A stretch of DNA of 64,000 bases from Microscilla marina ATCC 23134. Lineage in GTDB: Bacteria > Bacteroidota > Bacteroidia > Cytophagales > Microscillaceae. A program made the position numbers and the translations under genes. The notes beneath the pieces are model-generated. The model saw nothing but the letters and a program-made list of their open reading frames with translations. It was not told the origin of the DNA and searched no databases. This document shows, in pieces, positions 1 to 8,840 of the stretch (position 1 is its first letter; each line of letters begins with the position of its first letter). The DNA lies in the NCBI RefSeq assembly GCF_000169175.1, contig NZ_AAWS01000001.1, positions 248,001 through 312,000 on the forward strand. Reading direction: 5' to 3'.

Positions 1-284
1 TGCTTGAACAATCCTAAAACAAAAGAGGGGACTGTATTTGCAAAGAGCTGAAGAGCGAAGTCCAAGCTCAACACAGTTAATTTTGGTCAAATGCTTAATG
101 AAAACTACGGTTTTTATCCAAAAATCTGTAGCTATTGTACCTACAGCTTTGTTAAGTCTTGCAATGTTAACTTCTTATGTGCGGGTACTTTCAGGCATTT
201 ACGAAAAGCACCAAAGTATAAACTTATTTTAACTTATGTAAATTTCAGATTTTTAGTTGTTGTTCAAAGATTTTTGTTAGTGAT
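1..284. other. Leading intergenic stretch, no supported gene
   Basis: No reading frame here has protein-like composition or a convincing start. The short frames overlap each other and read as AT-rich noise. It presumably holds the promoter and 5' leader of the following SiaC-like gene; no clear promoter match was found. Confidence 0.5.
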
Positions 285-680
285 ATGGAAGATTTAGAAA
301 TCAAGGGAGAAAGCGGGGTTTTTTATATCCCAAATGTCAAAATGGAAGTAAGTACCGGAACTTGTGAAATTTCGGGGGAGTCTTACCTAGAAGACACCGA
401 CGAGTTTTACAACACCATTATCAAATGGATAGAACAGTACCGGGCTGAAGTAAAAAAAGCCATTAAATTTAACTTTCGCTTGACTTATTTTAACACAAGC
501 TCTTCGCGTGGTATTCTCAATGTACTGCGCACCCTCAAAGATTATGAAGATAGTGGAGCCGAAGTAGAAATAAACTGGTATTACCCCGATGATGACGATA
601 GCATTGCAGAAGAAGCCGAGGACTATATGGTAAGTACTGGGCTAAAGATTAACATGTATTCTTTTGAAGCTGAAGATTAG
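285..680 (+). CDS. SiaC-family regulatory phosphoprotein (DUF1987)
   Basis: A 131-aa soluble protein. The N-terminal 'YIPNVKMEVSTGTCEISGESY' pattern, ending in the ISGESY motif, followed by a helix and a 'FNFRLTYFNTSSSRGIL' strand-helix segment, is the hallmark of DUF1987/SiaC. In Pseudomonas, SiaC is an anti-anti-sigma-like protein that binds a diguanylate cyclase and is switched by Ser/Thr phosphorylation through SiaB and SiaA. That role is known for the family and only inferred here: no SiaB, SiaA or cyclase gene lies nearby. The C-terminus is strongly acidic. The gene is a monocistron followed by a stem-loop. Confidence 0.85.
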   Translation: MEDLEIKGESGVFYIPNVKMEVSTGTCEISGESYLEDTDEFYNTIIKWIEQYRAEVKKAIKFNFRLTYFNTSSSRGILNVLRTLKDYEDSGAEVEINWYYPDDDDSIAEEAEDYMVSTGLKINMYSFEAED

Positions 681-762
681 TATTTGTTTAAATTATGTCT
701 CTACAGACACCTTTTTTTAAGCAAACTCTTCGTCATAGGAATGCTCAAGCAAGGCTTGTAAT

Positions 763-798
763 AAAACAGAGTACTGTCTGAAGGCAGTGCTCTGTTTT
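763..798 (+). terminator. Stem-loop terminator after the SiaC-like gene
   Basis: AAAACAGAGTACTG pairs with CAGTGCTCTGTTTT (one G-T wobble) across an 8-nt loop. The flanking A and T runs make it usable on either strand. Confidence 0.65.
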
Positions 799-907
799 GC
801 TATAGTACCTTTTAAATAGCTTTGAGTGTCCGCTTTTTTTAATAAAATAAATGTAGTATTATACAGGGTTTTTCGATAAGTTATAAAGCACCAACTCTTG
901 GTTTGAT

Positions 908-2227
908 ATGTTTACACCTAAAACTAAACAGCCTTCAGAAATGATGACGACCCCTGAATTAATTGCACAAACCAACCAAAGTCTACTGGCAGATCATCAA
1001 CACCAGCTATACCATTTGCAAGAAATATTAGCAAAAAAGCAGATCGACATAGAGCCTGTTATTCAAAAACTGCAGGCTTTTCAAGTGAGCGTGCCCAGCT
1101 GGGCTTTGGGTACGGGTGGCACACGTTTTGGACGCTTTCCTATAGGGGGAGAGCCACGTAGTATTGAAGAAAAAATAGCAGACACAAGTCTTTTGCACCA
1201 ACTTACAGGGAGTAACAATGCTATTTCTTTGCATATTCCCTGGGACACTTCGTTAGATTATAGCGCAGTTCGACAGTTTGCCCACAGCCGAGGAATCAAG
1301 TTTGATGCTATCAACTCTAATACTTTTCAAGATCATCCCCAACAAGTCTACTCATATAAATATGGTTCACTGAGTCATACCAAGGCTGAGGTAAGGCGGC
1401 AAGCCATTGAGCATAATTGCGAAGTGATAAATATAGGGCAGCAGTTGGGTTCTAAAGCTTTGACTACTTGGTTAGGCGATGGAGCCAACTTTCCAGGGCA
1501 AAATAATTTTAGAAAAGCCTATGAACGCACTGCCGAAAGTTTACAAGAAATATATCGATACTTGCCTACCCATTGGCAAATGTTGATAGAGTATAAGCCC
1601 TACGAACCTAATTTTTATTCAATGGTGATTCCTGATTGGGGGACAGCCCTGCTATTGGCGCAACAATTGGGTGATCAGGCGCAGGTATTGGTTGATCTGG
1701 GGCATCATTTACCCAATACCAACATTGAGCAAATTATTGCAAGATTGGCGGGCATAGGGCGTTTGGGTGGTTTTCATTTCAACGGGTCTTCTTATGGCGA
1801 CGATGACCTCACCACTGGAGCTTTAAAGCCTTACCGTTTATTTTTAATTTTTCAGGAACTTGTCAATGCTATGTGGAGTGATGCTCCCACCAATGCGTCG
1901 GACATTGCCTGGATGATTGACGCCAGCCATAATACCAAAGACCCAATAGAAGACTTAATGCAGGCAACCGAAGGGATATTAATAGAGTATGCCCATGCTT
2001 TGTTAATTGACCAAAAAATGCTTGAATATATGCAGGAAGAAAATGAGGTGGTGCAGGCACAAGAAATATTGCAAGCAGCTTTTAGAGTTGATGTGCGCCC
2101 ATTGGTAGCAGAAGCCCGCTTCAGAAACAAGGCTTGTATCGATCCACTTACATTTTTTAGAGCTCAACGTATACGGGCAGCGTTGATTGAGAAAAGAGGA
2201 GTTGCTTCGCGTGCCACTGGTTTGTAA
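908..2227 (+). CDS. rhaI: L-rhamnose isomerase, Pseudomonas stutzeri type
   Basis: A 439-aa TIM-barrel sugar isomerase expected to interconvert L-rhamnose and L-rhamnulose in the cytosol with divalent metal; the family also acts on D-allose and D-psicose. Visible family signatures are 'PSWALGTGGTRFGRFP' near the N-terminus, the metal-ligand stretches 'LIEYKPYEPNFY' (Glu) and 'VDLGHHLPNTNIEQI' (Asp, His), 'GGFHFNGSSYGDDDL', and 'IDASHNTKDPIEDLMQ'. The length fits the P. stutzeri enzyme class rather than E. coli RhaA. The start could also be the Met at residue 12 or 13. No kinase, aldolase or transporter for rhamnose lies next to it, so it stands alone. Confidence 0.88.
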   Translation: MFTPKTKQPSEMMTTPELIAQTNQSLLADHQHQLYHLQEILAKKQIDIEPVIQKLQAFQVSVPSWALGTGGTRFGRFPIGGEPRSIEEKIADTSLLHQLTGSNNAISLHIPWDTSLDYSAVRQFAHSRGIKFDAINSNTFQDHPQQVYSYKYGSLSHTKAEVRRQAIEHNCEVINIGQQLGSKALTTWLGDGANFPGQNNFRKAYERTAESLQEIYRYLPTHWQMLIEYKPYEPNFYSMVIPDWGTALLLAQQLGDQAQVLVDLGHHLPNTNIEQIIARLAGIGRLGGFHFNGSSYGDDDLTTGALKPYRLFLIFQELVNAMWSDAPTNASDIAWMIDASHNTKDPIEDLMQATEGILIEYAHALLIDQKMLEYMQEENEVVQAQEILQAAFRVDVRPLVAEARFRNKACIDPLTFFRAQRIRAALIEKRGVASRATGL

Positions 2228-2290
2228 CTTTTTGTATTGGTATCTACGTTTAAAGTAAACGAACGCATACGAACTACTTTAAATACACTT

Positions 2291-2887
2291 ATGAAAAAAT
2301 CAGGAGTATTGTTTATACTTATAGCAATAAGCACAATCAATTATGTTGGCTATGCCCAAACCAACAATGACCGCTCATCAACAAATTATTTCTTGTTGTC
2401 GTTTGACCAACACACCCACCCAAACAAGGCAAAGTTATATAAATACCAAAACAGAGGTTTTTTGCACATACAAGATGTAGTCAATGCCATGCGCAAAGAG
2501 ATGATAAAGCCCGAACGCTCGCCAGAGTGGGGGAGCGCCAGAGGTACAAAGAAAAAATATAGAAATGGTTTGGATTTGTCTAAACCTATTGCTGCCAAAG
2601 CTGGTGAAACCTTTTGCTTTGCAGTGAAAACTGATGCCTTGCCATCAATCTATCTAAGTGGCTATGTTACCCAAAATACGCCTAACTTTAGAACCAAAGA
2701 TAAACAAAGAGAGCTACTGATCATTACCTTGCCTCAAGATACTAACAATCACTTTTTTGATGATCGTGGCGTGGCCACTATCCGAGTATATGGTTATTAC
2801 AAAAACGAGAAAAAAGTTTTTGGTACCCTTATTATTAGTCGGGTAAGCCAACATCGCTATCAGGAGTTAATGGCTGCGACAAAATAA
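2291..2887 (+). CDS. Secreted protein of unknown function
   Basis: A 198-aa product starting at ATG 2291; a longer frame opens at a TTG at 2237 but would bury the signal peptide. Residues 1-23 are Lys-Lys followed by a hydrophobic stretch ending 'NYVGYAQ', a good Sec signal peptide. The mature part is basic and probably beta-rich ('GVATIRVYGYYKNEKKVFGTLIISRV'-like strands near the end). I do not recognise the family. It follows the rhamnose isomerase gene by about 60 bp, so it could be co-transcribed, but no functional link is visible. Confidence 0.7.
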   Translation: MKKSGVLFILIAISTINYVGYAQTNNDRSSTNYFLLSFDQHTHPNKAKLYKYQNRGFLHIQDVVNAMRKEMIKPERSPEWGSARGTKKKYRNGLDLSKPIAAKAGETFCFAVKTDALPSIYLSGYVTQNTPNFRTKDKQRELLIITLPQDTNNHFFDDRGVATIRVYGYYKNEKKVFGTLIISRVSQHRYQELMAATK

Positions 2888-2897
2888 TATAAAACGA

Positions 2898-2970
2898 CGA
2901 TTAACGAATAGAGATTTGAGAGGTACTATCAATCGTTGAACAAATGACCTTGACCAGTATTCGTTAATCG
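2898..2970. repeat. 13-bp perfect inverted repeat between convergent genes
   Basis: CGATTAACGAATA (2898-2910) and TATTCGTTAATCG (2958-2970) are exact reverse complements separated by 47 nt. It lies between the convergent genes ending at 2887 and 3029. No T-run follows directly, so it is not a textbook terminator. Confidence 0.6.
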
Positions 2971-3028
2971 GTATTTAGCCTCTTGAGAAGCTGGTTTGAC
3001 TAAAAGAAGCAATAGTATTAAGTAAGCC

Positions 3029-3442
3029 TTAAGCTACCCCATCTTTTTCTCTTTCATAGCGCTCTACGTCTTCTTCTGAAATACCCAGCGAAACAATTGC
3101 TTTATTGTATATCTCTTGCTCGTTAGAGTTACCTTCCTGATCATCGTCGTCTGAGCTATCGTCCGATTTTAATAGTTTAAGTAACCAGTACAAAGCTTTT
3201 ACCCTATCTTTATAGTCAAAATTATTAAGTGTAGCATACACTTTCTCTACAAAAGCCTCATCAGATAGTTCTTTGGCTTGTGTAATTACAAATTTGTATT
3301 CCTCAGCGGTCAAATGATGCTCTTCACTGGTCAGGTCTACAAGCAAACGTTTTTCTTCTGACTGTAACACGCCATCAGCTTTGGCACCCATCAACATGAG
3401 CCCAAATACGGCTTGGTTGTAGCTGAATTCCCCGTTATTCAT
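3029..3442 (-). CDS. TerB-like helical protein
   Basis: A 137-aa acidic, helical protein. Residues 5-40 ('FSYNQAVFGLMLMGAKADGVLQSEEKRLL' region) match the TerB/DjlA N-terminal pattern: hydrophobic helix, then A-x-x-DG and an E-rich helix. TerB-like domains are metal-binding or scaffold modules in tellurite-resistance and membrane-stress systems; the actual role here is unknown. A second 'LGISEEDVERYEREKDG' EF-hand-like acidic segment closes the protein, after an Asp-rich linker near residues 92-101. No ter genes are nearby. It is a single gene with no visible partner. Confidence 0.65.
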   Translation of the reverse strand: MNNGEFSYNQAVFGLMLMGAKADGVLQSEEKRLLVDLTSEEHHLTAEEYKFVITQAKELSDEAFVEKVYATLNNFDYKDRVKALYWLLKLLKSDDSSDDDDQEGNSNEQEIYNKAIVSLGISEEDVERYEREKDGVA

Positions 3443-3956
3443 AAATCAAATTAATTTTGGTAGACATATTAGTATACGTTTATTATAATAAACGGATTTT
3501 TTTGTGCAAAAAGATGTTGTTTGTCTGTGGAATTTATCAGGACGAAGGCTCAGCACTTGTTTAACCTTTGCCAAAATATGGTTAACTGCCCAATCCTTGA
3601 TTTCACAGGCTGCAAAATTAATATAGTTCCGATAAATCTCTATTTATAAATGAGGTGTTTTTTATAAAATTACTGAAAACCTGTATTTTGTCAAGCGATT
3701 AGTGATTGTTTTAACTATGTTCAGGCAATTTTACAAGGTTTATAGCCACCAAATGAGTAGAAAGTGTAAGGCAATTGTTTGAAGAGCAAATACAAGAATT
3801 TCTTCACATATTTATTGATCTTTTCGCAACACTGATTGTGTTGTAGAACAAAAAACAGTAGTATGTGAAGGGTGTACCAGCTGTACTCAGCCTTAAGTTT
3901 GTGGTTGTTAAGGAATGTTGAAAAGGAGTAGTTAAAAATGCTGGTGTTTACCTGCT
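3443..3956. other. Gene-free stretch with a nested inverted repeat
   Basis: No credible coding sequence. At 3802-3870 CTTCACATA pairs with TATGTGAAG, and inside it CAACAC (3827-3832) pairs with GTGTTG (3838-3843) over a 5-nt loop. The rest is AT-rich without further structure I can support. Confidence 0.45.
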
Positions 3957-4190
3957 CTACCCAGCTTTTTTTAAAAAAGTACCGTCCTCGCCTCGGTTGT
4001 GTGTTTTCACCAATTGATAAATCCCGCCATTCGGGGGCGATCGAAACTCTAAAATAAGTCGTTTTTTAGGCTTGTGGATGGTTTGATTTAGCTGCGCAGA
4101 GCTCGTAAACTCGGTTGTAGAGACATAAATCAGGGTGAAAAATAGTAGGGTAGAGTAGTGTTTACCCTGAAACCTGTGAAGTAAAGCCAT
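3957..4190 (-). CDS. Possible small secreted protein, unknown
   Basis: A 77-aa frame. Its N-terminus has a basic start and a hydrophobic stretch ('YSTLLFFTLIYVST') ending near 'TSSAQ', which could be a signal peptide; the remaining ~45 residues are basic and match nothing I recognise. It sits in structured, gene-poor DNA, so it could equally be a chance frame. Kept only because of the plausible signal peptide. Confidence 0.25.
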   Translation of the reverse strand: MALLHRFQGKHYSTLLFFTLIYVSTTEFTSSAQLNQTIHKPKKRLILEFRSPPNGGIYQLVKTHNRGEDGTFLKKAG

Positions 4191-4288
4191 AAAACCGAAA
4201 CTACTATTTGCTTTAGTTTCGGTTCAGCGTACTGTAGTAGGTTTAGACAAAATACAGTGATGGATTTTCAAGTTGGGCGCTTTAAAGC

Positions 4289-4645
4289 CTAATCTCGAAT
4301 AGCTACTACCAAATCTTTGAATGGGTCATACTCTACCTGATTTACTTTAAGGTATACCCCCTTATTAAGTACAATAGTGTCATGTTCTTCGTGAGTGAGT
4401 ACCGCTTTATTGATTACTTCAAACAGTACAGGTTCTATGCCTGCCTCCGGAGCATTTGCTGCAATGTTTACCTCACCAGCCAAACGGTGGGCGTGCCCCG
4501 TTACTTCGCCATACGCCAATACCAATTTGTTGACAGGTGTCATAGTAAACGCTTCCAGGTTAGCCTGGTCAAGCCTAAAAATAATAACATCGCCGTGGCG
4601 GTATACCTTGCTAAACTTTCCCAAGTGGTTCTTAGTGTTCATCAT
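4289..4645 (-). CDS. Small conserved cytosolic protein, unknown function
   Basis: About 118 aa from the ATG at 4645; an upstream in-frame ATG at 4681 adds an unlikely Asn-rich leader. The sequence has the pattern 'YRHGDVIIFRLD ... LAYGEVTGHAHRL ... VLTHEEHDTIVLNKGVYLKVNQVEYDP', which I recall from small uncharacterised proteins in many bacteria, with conserved GEVTGHxH and HEEH histidines. Those histidines could bind metal; this is speculation. It has no signal peptide. It is separated by 70 bp from the downstream end of the transglutaminase-like operon and may be transcribed with it. Confidence 0.6.
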   Translation of the reverse strand: MMNTKNHLGKFSKVYRHGDVIIFRLDQANLEAFTMTPVNKLVLAYGEVTGHAHRLAGEVNIAANAPEAGIEPVLFEVINKAVLTHEEHDTIVLNKGVYLKVNQVEYDPFKDLVVAIRD

Positions 4646-4717
4646 ATTGTTATTTTGGTTTGTTAAAGCCTCAATATACACAAATATAAGCAGAGCTTCA
4701 AGTGGTAAGTGGCGTTC

Positions 4718-6643
4718 CTATGTGCCACTTACCAACACCACCATCTCCTTGTCGGCTTTGGTTACTTGCTTATAAAACTTTACCATTTCCGGGTACTTTT
4801 CTTTAGGGAATGTACCAGCATTGACTACCATTTTACGAGTATAGGTGATTTTTCTGCCGTCCATGAACACTTTCATTTCATAAGATCCAAACTCATTGCT
4901 GAACTTTATTGGGGCAGGTTTGTATTCTGCGTGATACTTTTCAGGCACTTGATAATTAATACTGTCTACATCGGTAAAAGCATACACTGACGAAATATAA
5001 ATATCGCTTGAACGGTCTTTCATTGTTGGGGGGACTGTCCGGTAACGATTCATCAGGTTAGGCTTTAGAAATAAACGCTTACCACTTTTAGATGCCAGCT
5101 TTCTTATCTTTAATTGCAAAGTTTCGGTACCTACTGGCAAGCTACCTTTCTTGAGTGCCAATTGATACTGACCTATTTCAAAACCAGTGAGTTGGAGATG
5201 CTCATACAGCCACTTTTTTTGTATTTCAGGTGCTTGGGTAGTTAGCCATGCAATGGCTTCACTTTGAATGGCCTGGTACTTTGTTTGTATTTTTGCCGTA
5301 GCATTACCATCAGGAGCAATGGTTACCTGGGCTTGACGGTGCAGGGTGTTTACGCTTTGGTCATACACAGGGGTACGGACTATTTTTCCCCCTTGAGGGG
5401 TAACCAGTAATGCCTCTCTATCTCCGGTAAAACTACCCATATAACCAAAAGATCCACTTTGACTGGTACACTCAAGCCAGATAGTATCTTTAGCCGTAGG
5501 CACACATAAAATCACGTGGTTGAACTGTGGCGACGGGAAATCTGTTTGGATGGATCTTTCATTTTTTCCAGCCTTTACCAAGGTATAAAATGAAGCAATA
5601 CCTAACTGCTTAAGCAAAGCATACGTGTAGTTGCTCAACGCTTTACAATCTCCGTAACCCTTTTGGTCTACTGTCAGTGCTTTGAAAGGTTGCCAACCAC
5701 CAATGCCTAATTGAATGCTCACATAACGAGTATTTTGTTGGAGGTAGTTGTACACAACTTTGATCTTATCTTCAATACTGCTCAGTTTTGCAGTCATCGC
5801 CTTCAGTTTCTGTGTTGTTTCGGGGCTCACTTCGTCTCGGTTGGCGTTGAGCTGGTTTATCCATTGCCCAAAACTATTCCAGCTTTGCATATTGCCCTTA
5901 TAGCCCTCTATCTCAAAAGAGTTGGGTGCCAGCAAAAGTCGAGGAAAAGAAGTTTGTTTTTTATAAGGGATTGGCTGGGTAGCAGGCAATTGAGCAATGC
6001 GCCAGGTTTGTAACCCGTTTTTTTCAGGTGTTTTGGTGGCTTTCTCAAGGTTGATTGCCTTGTAACGAAAGGGGCGCTTGAGCAGTGAAAAAACGGTAAA
6101 AGACGACTTTTCTACGGATATTTTTTGGCTGGTTTGTGGGTGCCAACCCGGAAAAAACAGCAAGCCATTATAAGTTTTGGCATACTCACACTTGATTGTA
6201 TAAGGGTAAGTATTGTGCCTCAACTTGGCGTATTTTATGCGGTTGTCGGTATACAAAGAAAATCCATCGGCTGAGCTATAGTCTTGAATGTCACGCTGTT
6301 TAAGCCTACGTACAAACTTTCCATTGGCATCATACACCGCTGCTCGCATGTAATCAATGCGGCTAAGTTTGTCATAAAATACGGTGAAGTTGGCAAAATC
6401 GTCTCCTGTCTCATTCAAGATGGTATATACATACGATGTTGTAAAAACACCCTCGCCAATGCTTTGTATATGCAGGTGGCTTGAATCTTTTCTTACTACT
6501 ATGCTGGCTCCTTTCAATAGGTTAGGAGAGATTTTGGCAGCAGCATATCGAGGCTGATCAGCTCGGGTAAGCTGGGCTATGCTGCTTTGGTGAACAGCAA
6601 GCCCTAGCATACAAGCCAAAAAAACACTTTTCAATTGTTTCAT
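4718..6643 (-). CDS. Secreted DUF3857 / transglutaminase-like protein
   Basis: A 641-aa protein with a Sec signal peptide (residues 1-23). It has an N-terminal DUF3857 beta-sandwich (about 50-230), a central transglutaminase-like fold (about 265-400) and a C-terminal DUF2569/3858-like region. The papain-like catalytic residues are visible: Cys333 in 'GYGDCKAL' and His376 in 'FNHVIL'. The third residue, normally Asp in 'WLDPT', is Glu391 in 'WLECTS'. It could be an active cysteine protease or amidase in the periplasm, but the substrate is unknown. It is the second gene of an operon, starting 14 bp after the upstream paralog ends. Confidence 0.8.
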   Translation of the reverse strand: MKQLKSVFLACMLGLAVHQSSIAQLTRADQPRYAAAKISPNLLKGASIVVRKDSSHLHIQSIGEGVFTTSYVYTILNETGDDFANFTVFYDKLSRIDYMRAAVYDANGKFVRRLKQRDIQDYSSADGFSLYTDNRIKYAKLRHNTYPYTIKCEYAKTYNGLLFFPGWHPQTSQKISVEKSSFTVFSLLKRPFRYKAINLEKATKTPEKNGLQTWRIAQLPATQPIPYKKQTSFPRLLLAPNSFEIEGYKGNMQSWNSFGQWINQLNANRDEVSPETTQKLKAMTAKLSSIEDKIKVVYNYLQQNTRYVSIQLGIGGWQPFKALTVDQKGYGDCKALSNYTYALLKQLGIASFYTLVKAGKNERSIQTDFPSPQFNHVILCVPTAKDTIWLECTSQSGSFGYMGSFTGDREALLVTPQGGKIVRTPVYDQSVNTLHRQAQVTIAPDGNATAKIQTKYQAIQSEAIAWLTTQAPEIQKKWLYEHLQLTGFEIGQYQLALKKGSLPVGTETLQLKIRKLASKSGKRLFLKPNLMNRYRTVPPTMKDRSSDIYISSVYAFTDVDSINYQVPEKYHAEYKPAPIKFSNEFGSYEMKVFMDGRKITYTRKMVVNAGTFPKEKYPEMVKFYKQVTKADKEMVVLVSGT

Positions 6644-6657
6644 TTAAATGTTTGGGC

Positions 6658-8640
6658 TTATATTTTTTTCAATACAATTTGTTCCTGTACTTTGTCTATC
6701 ATCTGGTTATATAGTTCACGGAGCCCCAGGTACTCAGAGGCTAAAAAAACTGGTTTGTTGATAGCAAACCTTATAATCACTTGTACCTTATCTTTTTGTT
6801 TTTGAGCAATATAAATCAGTCTTCCTGCTCTTTTGGGCAAAGACACCACCTTTTGTTTAGGCATAGACTCCACTTCATAACCTTTAGGTATTTTTAGGGT
6901 AAAAAGATAGTTTTGCTTGAAGGTATAGCCAAAATCAATTGGTAGTTGCCTTGTTTTTGGCTTGAAGGGATTTTCGTGAAGGTCAGGGGCCACTATAGGT
7001 GTAATGTAAAACATATTGCCTGCCTTTTTGATATTGGCATCTTCTTTCAAATCCAAGGTGTACTTTGCCGTAAGTGGCTTGTAAATGTTTGTGCTATTTT
7101 GAAATTTATGAGAAGTTACAGCATACTCTGAACCTTTCCAGAATTTTTCAGCATATTTTTGAGGCTTTTGTTGGTGTAACTTTTTACGCTCATCATAAGC
7201 ATTAAACCCTTTTTGAGTGACTGAAGCTACCGCTTTAGAGGTGCCATCTTCGGCAAGTGTAACCTCTACACCTACTTGGGTACTGCTTGGGGTGTTGCCC
7301 AAAAATATCCAGCTGCCTCCTTGGTTATTGACTGATCTGCCCAAACCATTCAAGCAACGGTAAGGCAACGTGCCTAAATCTAACAAAGGGTCAGTAGCAT
7401 CAGCCAATATAGTTGTATTGGAATTAAGTTTTATTTGAGCAATCATATAGTTTAAACGATTGATCATGGGAGAACTACTAGGCTTTATTTTTCCATGTGA
7501 GCGCGTACTTAGTACTACTGGATCTGTCTTGATGCCTAGTTTTCGGAGCAACGAAACTAGTAAGAAATTAATGGCAGTAGCATTACCAGTTTTTTTGCGG
7601 TAAACAACATCTAAAGGTTCATAAACAAATATTCTTTTTTTCTTGTTCCAGGTCATATAAGACTGTATATGCTGGTAAGCCGCCACAACCCTTTGTGTAG
7701 TGTCTGAGTATTTGCTGCGGATACTGTTTGCTACCTCATCCAGAAAAGTGTTGAACTTAAGGTGGGCTCCAAAGTTCTCGTGAGTCAATAATTGATTGTT
7801 GGCAGTAGCCCAATTGGTATAATAATTTGTGGAGGCACCATTAGGAATGTTGACTTGGTTTAAACGAAACTCAATGCCTGGAGTGTAGTCTTTTAAAATA
7901 GTAATATAACTCTCTTTCTTAATAGCAGGCAGGTCTTTTACTGCCCAGTGGTAGTGGGTGGTTTTAACAGGTATTTGACTGTTCATGCCAGAAGCCTTTG
8001 TTTCGGTGATTCGTCGAATACTATAATTGATTAAATACCCTCGGCTAGCAACGTTGTACTTGACGAAATTAGGTACTTCCACTTTATACTCACTCCAGGC
8101 AACAGGAATACTCTTTTGAAAATACCAGCTTTTTAGGTTTCTGAAGTCTTTTGATTTTATGGTGTAGGTATACTCTATTACAGAACCTTCTTTTACCTTA
8201 GAAAAAGCCATTGTTTTTTGTTTCCAGTACTTGCTTAACTTTTGAGTTAAAACAGTTTTAGGGTCAAACTTTTGTTTGACAATCTTGTCATTTACTAAGT
8301 TGTAAGTATATCCACGAATATAGCGCACAGACTCTCCTCTAATACCACTTATGTAGTAAGGTATTTGAACATTTGACCATTTATAACCTGCTTTATTGAT
8401 TATTTTTACTCTTACATGTCTAGTGTGTATTACCGACAGGTCATCGGTATCGATACTGGTTTCTCCCTTATCATACAGAATTACTGCTGTAGCATTACTG
8501 TCTTTAGGGTAGACTTTCATTTCCAGCCATTTCTTGTCTATTTTGCCCAGCCTTACTTTGGGAGCTTTTACTTTTTGTTGTGCATTTGTATTGATTACAA
8601 ATACAAATATTGCCATAAACAATAGCGTAAGATTTCTCAT
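6658..8640 (-). CDS. Secreted DUF3857 protein with degenerate transglutaminase site
   Basis: A 660-aa product from the ATG at 8640. The longer frame from 8688 starts inside the -7 promoter element, so it is rejected. A signal peptide ends near 'VINTNAQ'. DUF3857 covers about residues 40-290 and a transglutaminase-like fold about 300-440. Where the active Cys is expected ('GDCK') the sequence reads 'GNATAIN' (Ala354), so cysteine catalysis is unlikely. The 'DPVVLSTRSHGK' and 'LADATDPLLDLGTLP' stretches are typical of this branch, which usually lacks the Cys. It is a paralog and operon partner of the downstream gene. Confidence 0.8.
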   Translation of the reverse strand: MRNLTLLFMAIFVFVINTNAQQKVKAPKVRLGKIDKKWLEMKVYPKDSNATAVILYDKGETSIDTDDLSVIHTRHVRVKIINKAGYKWSNVQIPYYISGIRGESVRYIRGYTYNLVNDKIVKQKFDPKTVLTQKLSKYWKQKTMAFSKVKEGSVIEYTYTIKSKDFRNLKSWYFQKSIPVAWSEYKVEVPNFVKYNVASRGYLINYSIRRITETKASGMNSQIPVKTTHYHWAVKDLPAIKKESYITILKDYTPGIEFRLNQVNIPNGASTNYYTNWATANNQLLTHENFGAHLKFNTFLDEVANSIRSKYSDTTQRVVAAYQHIQSYMTWNKKKRIFVYEPLDVVYRKKTGNATAINFLLVSLLRKLGIKTDPVVLSTRSHGKIKPSSSPMINRLNYMIAQIKLNSNTTILADATDPLLDLGTLPYRCLNGLGRSVNNQGGSWIFLGNTPSSTQVGVEVTLAEDGTSKAVASVTQKGFNAYDERKKLHQQKPQKYAEKFWKGSEYAVTSHKFQNSTNIYKPLTAKYTLDLKEDANIKKAGNMFYITPIVAPDLHENPFKPKTRQLPIDFGYTFKQNYLFTLKIPKGYEVESMPKQKVVSLPKRAGRLIYIAQKQKDKVQVIIRFAINKPVFLASEYLGLRELYNQMIDKVQEQIVLKKI

Positions 8641-8685
8641 TATTGAATCTGATATTAATTTTATCATCTGAATAGGTTTGATATA

Positions 8686-8718
8686 CAAAATTATAATACC
8701 AGCATTACCTGAGGCAAA
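8686..8718 (-). promoter_or_regulatory. Bacteroidota-type promoter of the DUF3857 operon
   Basis: On the minus strand TTTG (8718-8715), 21 nt, then TAATTTTG (8693-8686) match the -33 TTTG and -7 TAnnTTTG consensus of Bacteroidota sigma-ABfr. Transcription should start near 8679, giving a leader of about 40 nt to the ATG at 8640. The same spacing occurs at the glutamine synthetase promoter. Confidence 0.7.
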
Positions 8719-8781
8719 CGGATGTTTTTATTAGATTTTTTTCAAATTTCTTTACTGTAAGGTAGGTAGAGAAGAGGTAAG

Positions 8782-8818
8782 AAAAAAAACTCCCTGTTTT
8801 TGGGGCTAAGCAGGGAGT
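8782..8818 (-). terminator. Rho-independent terminator of the DUF255 gene
   Basis: On the minus strand ACTCCCTG, a 14-nt loop and CAGGGAGT are followed by a run of seven T. It lies 23 bp beyond the stop codon at 8841. Confidence 0.85.
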
Positions 8819-8840
8819 AAGTGTTTAGCAATAAGAAAGG

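Noticed and set aside
38-297. Two short overlapping proteins at the window start
   Set aside because: Overlapping frames without plausible composition or start context.
2237-2290. TTG start of the secreted protein at 2237
   Set aside because: The ATG at 2291 gives a proper signal peptide; the extension would hide it.
4086-4101. TTAGCTGCGCAGAGCT shared with 56092-56107 as a repeat family
   Set aside because: A single 16-nt match in 64 kb can occur by chance and the flanks do not align.
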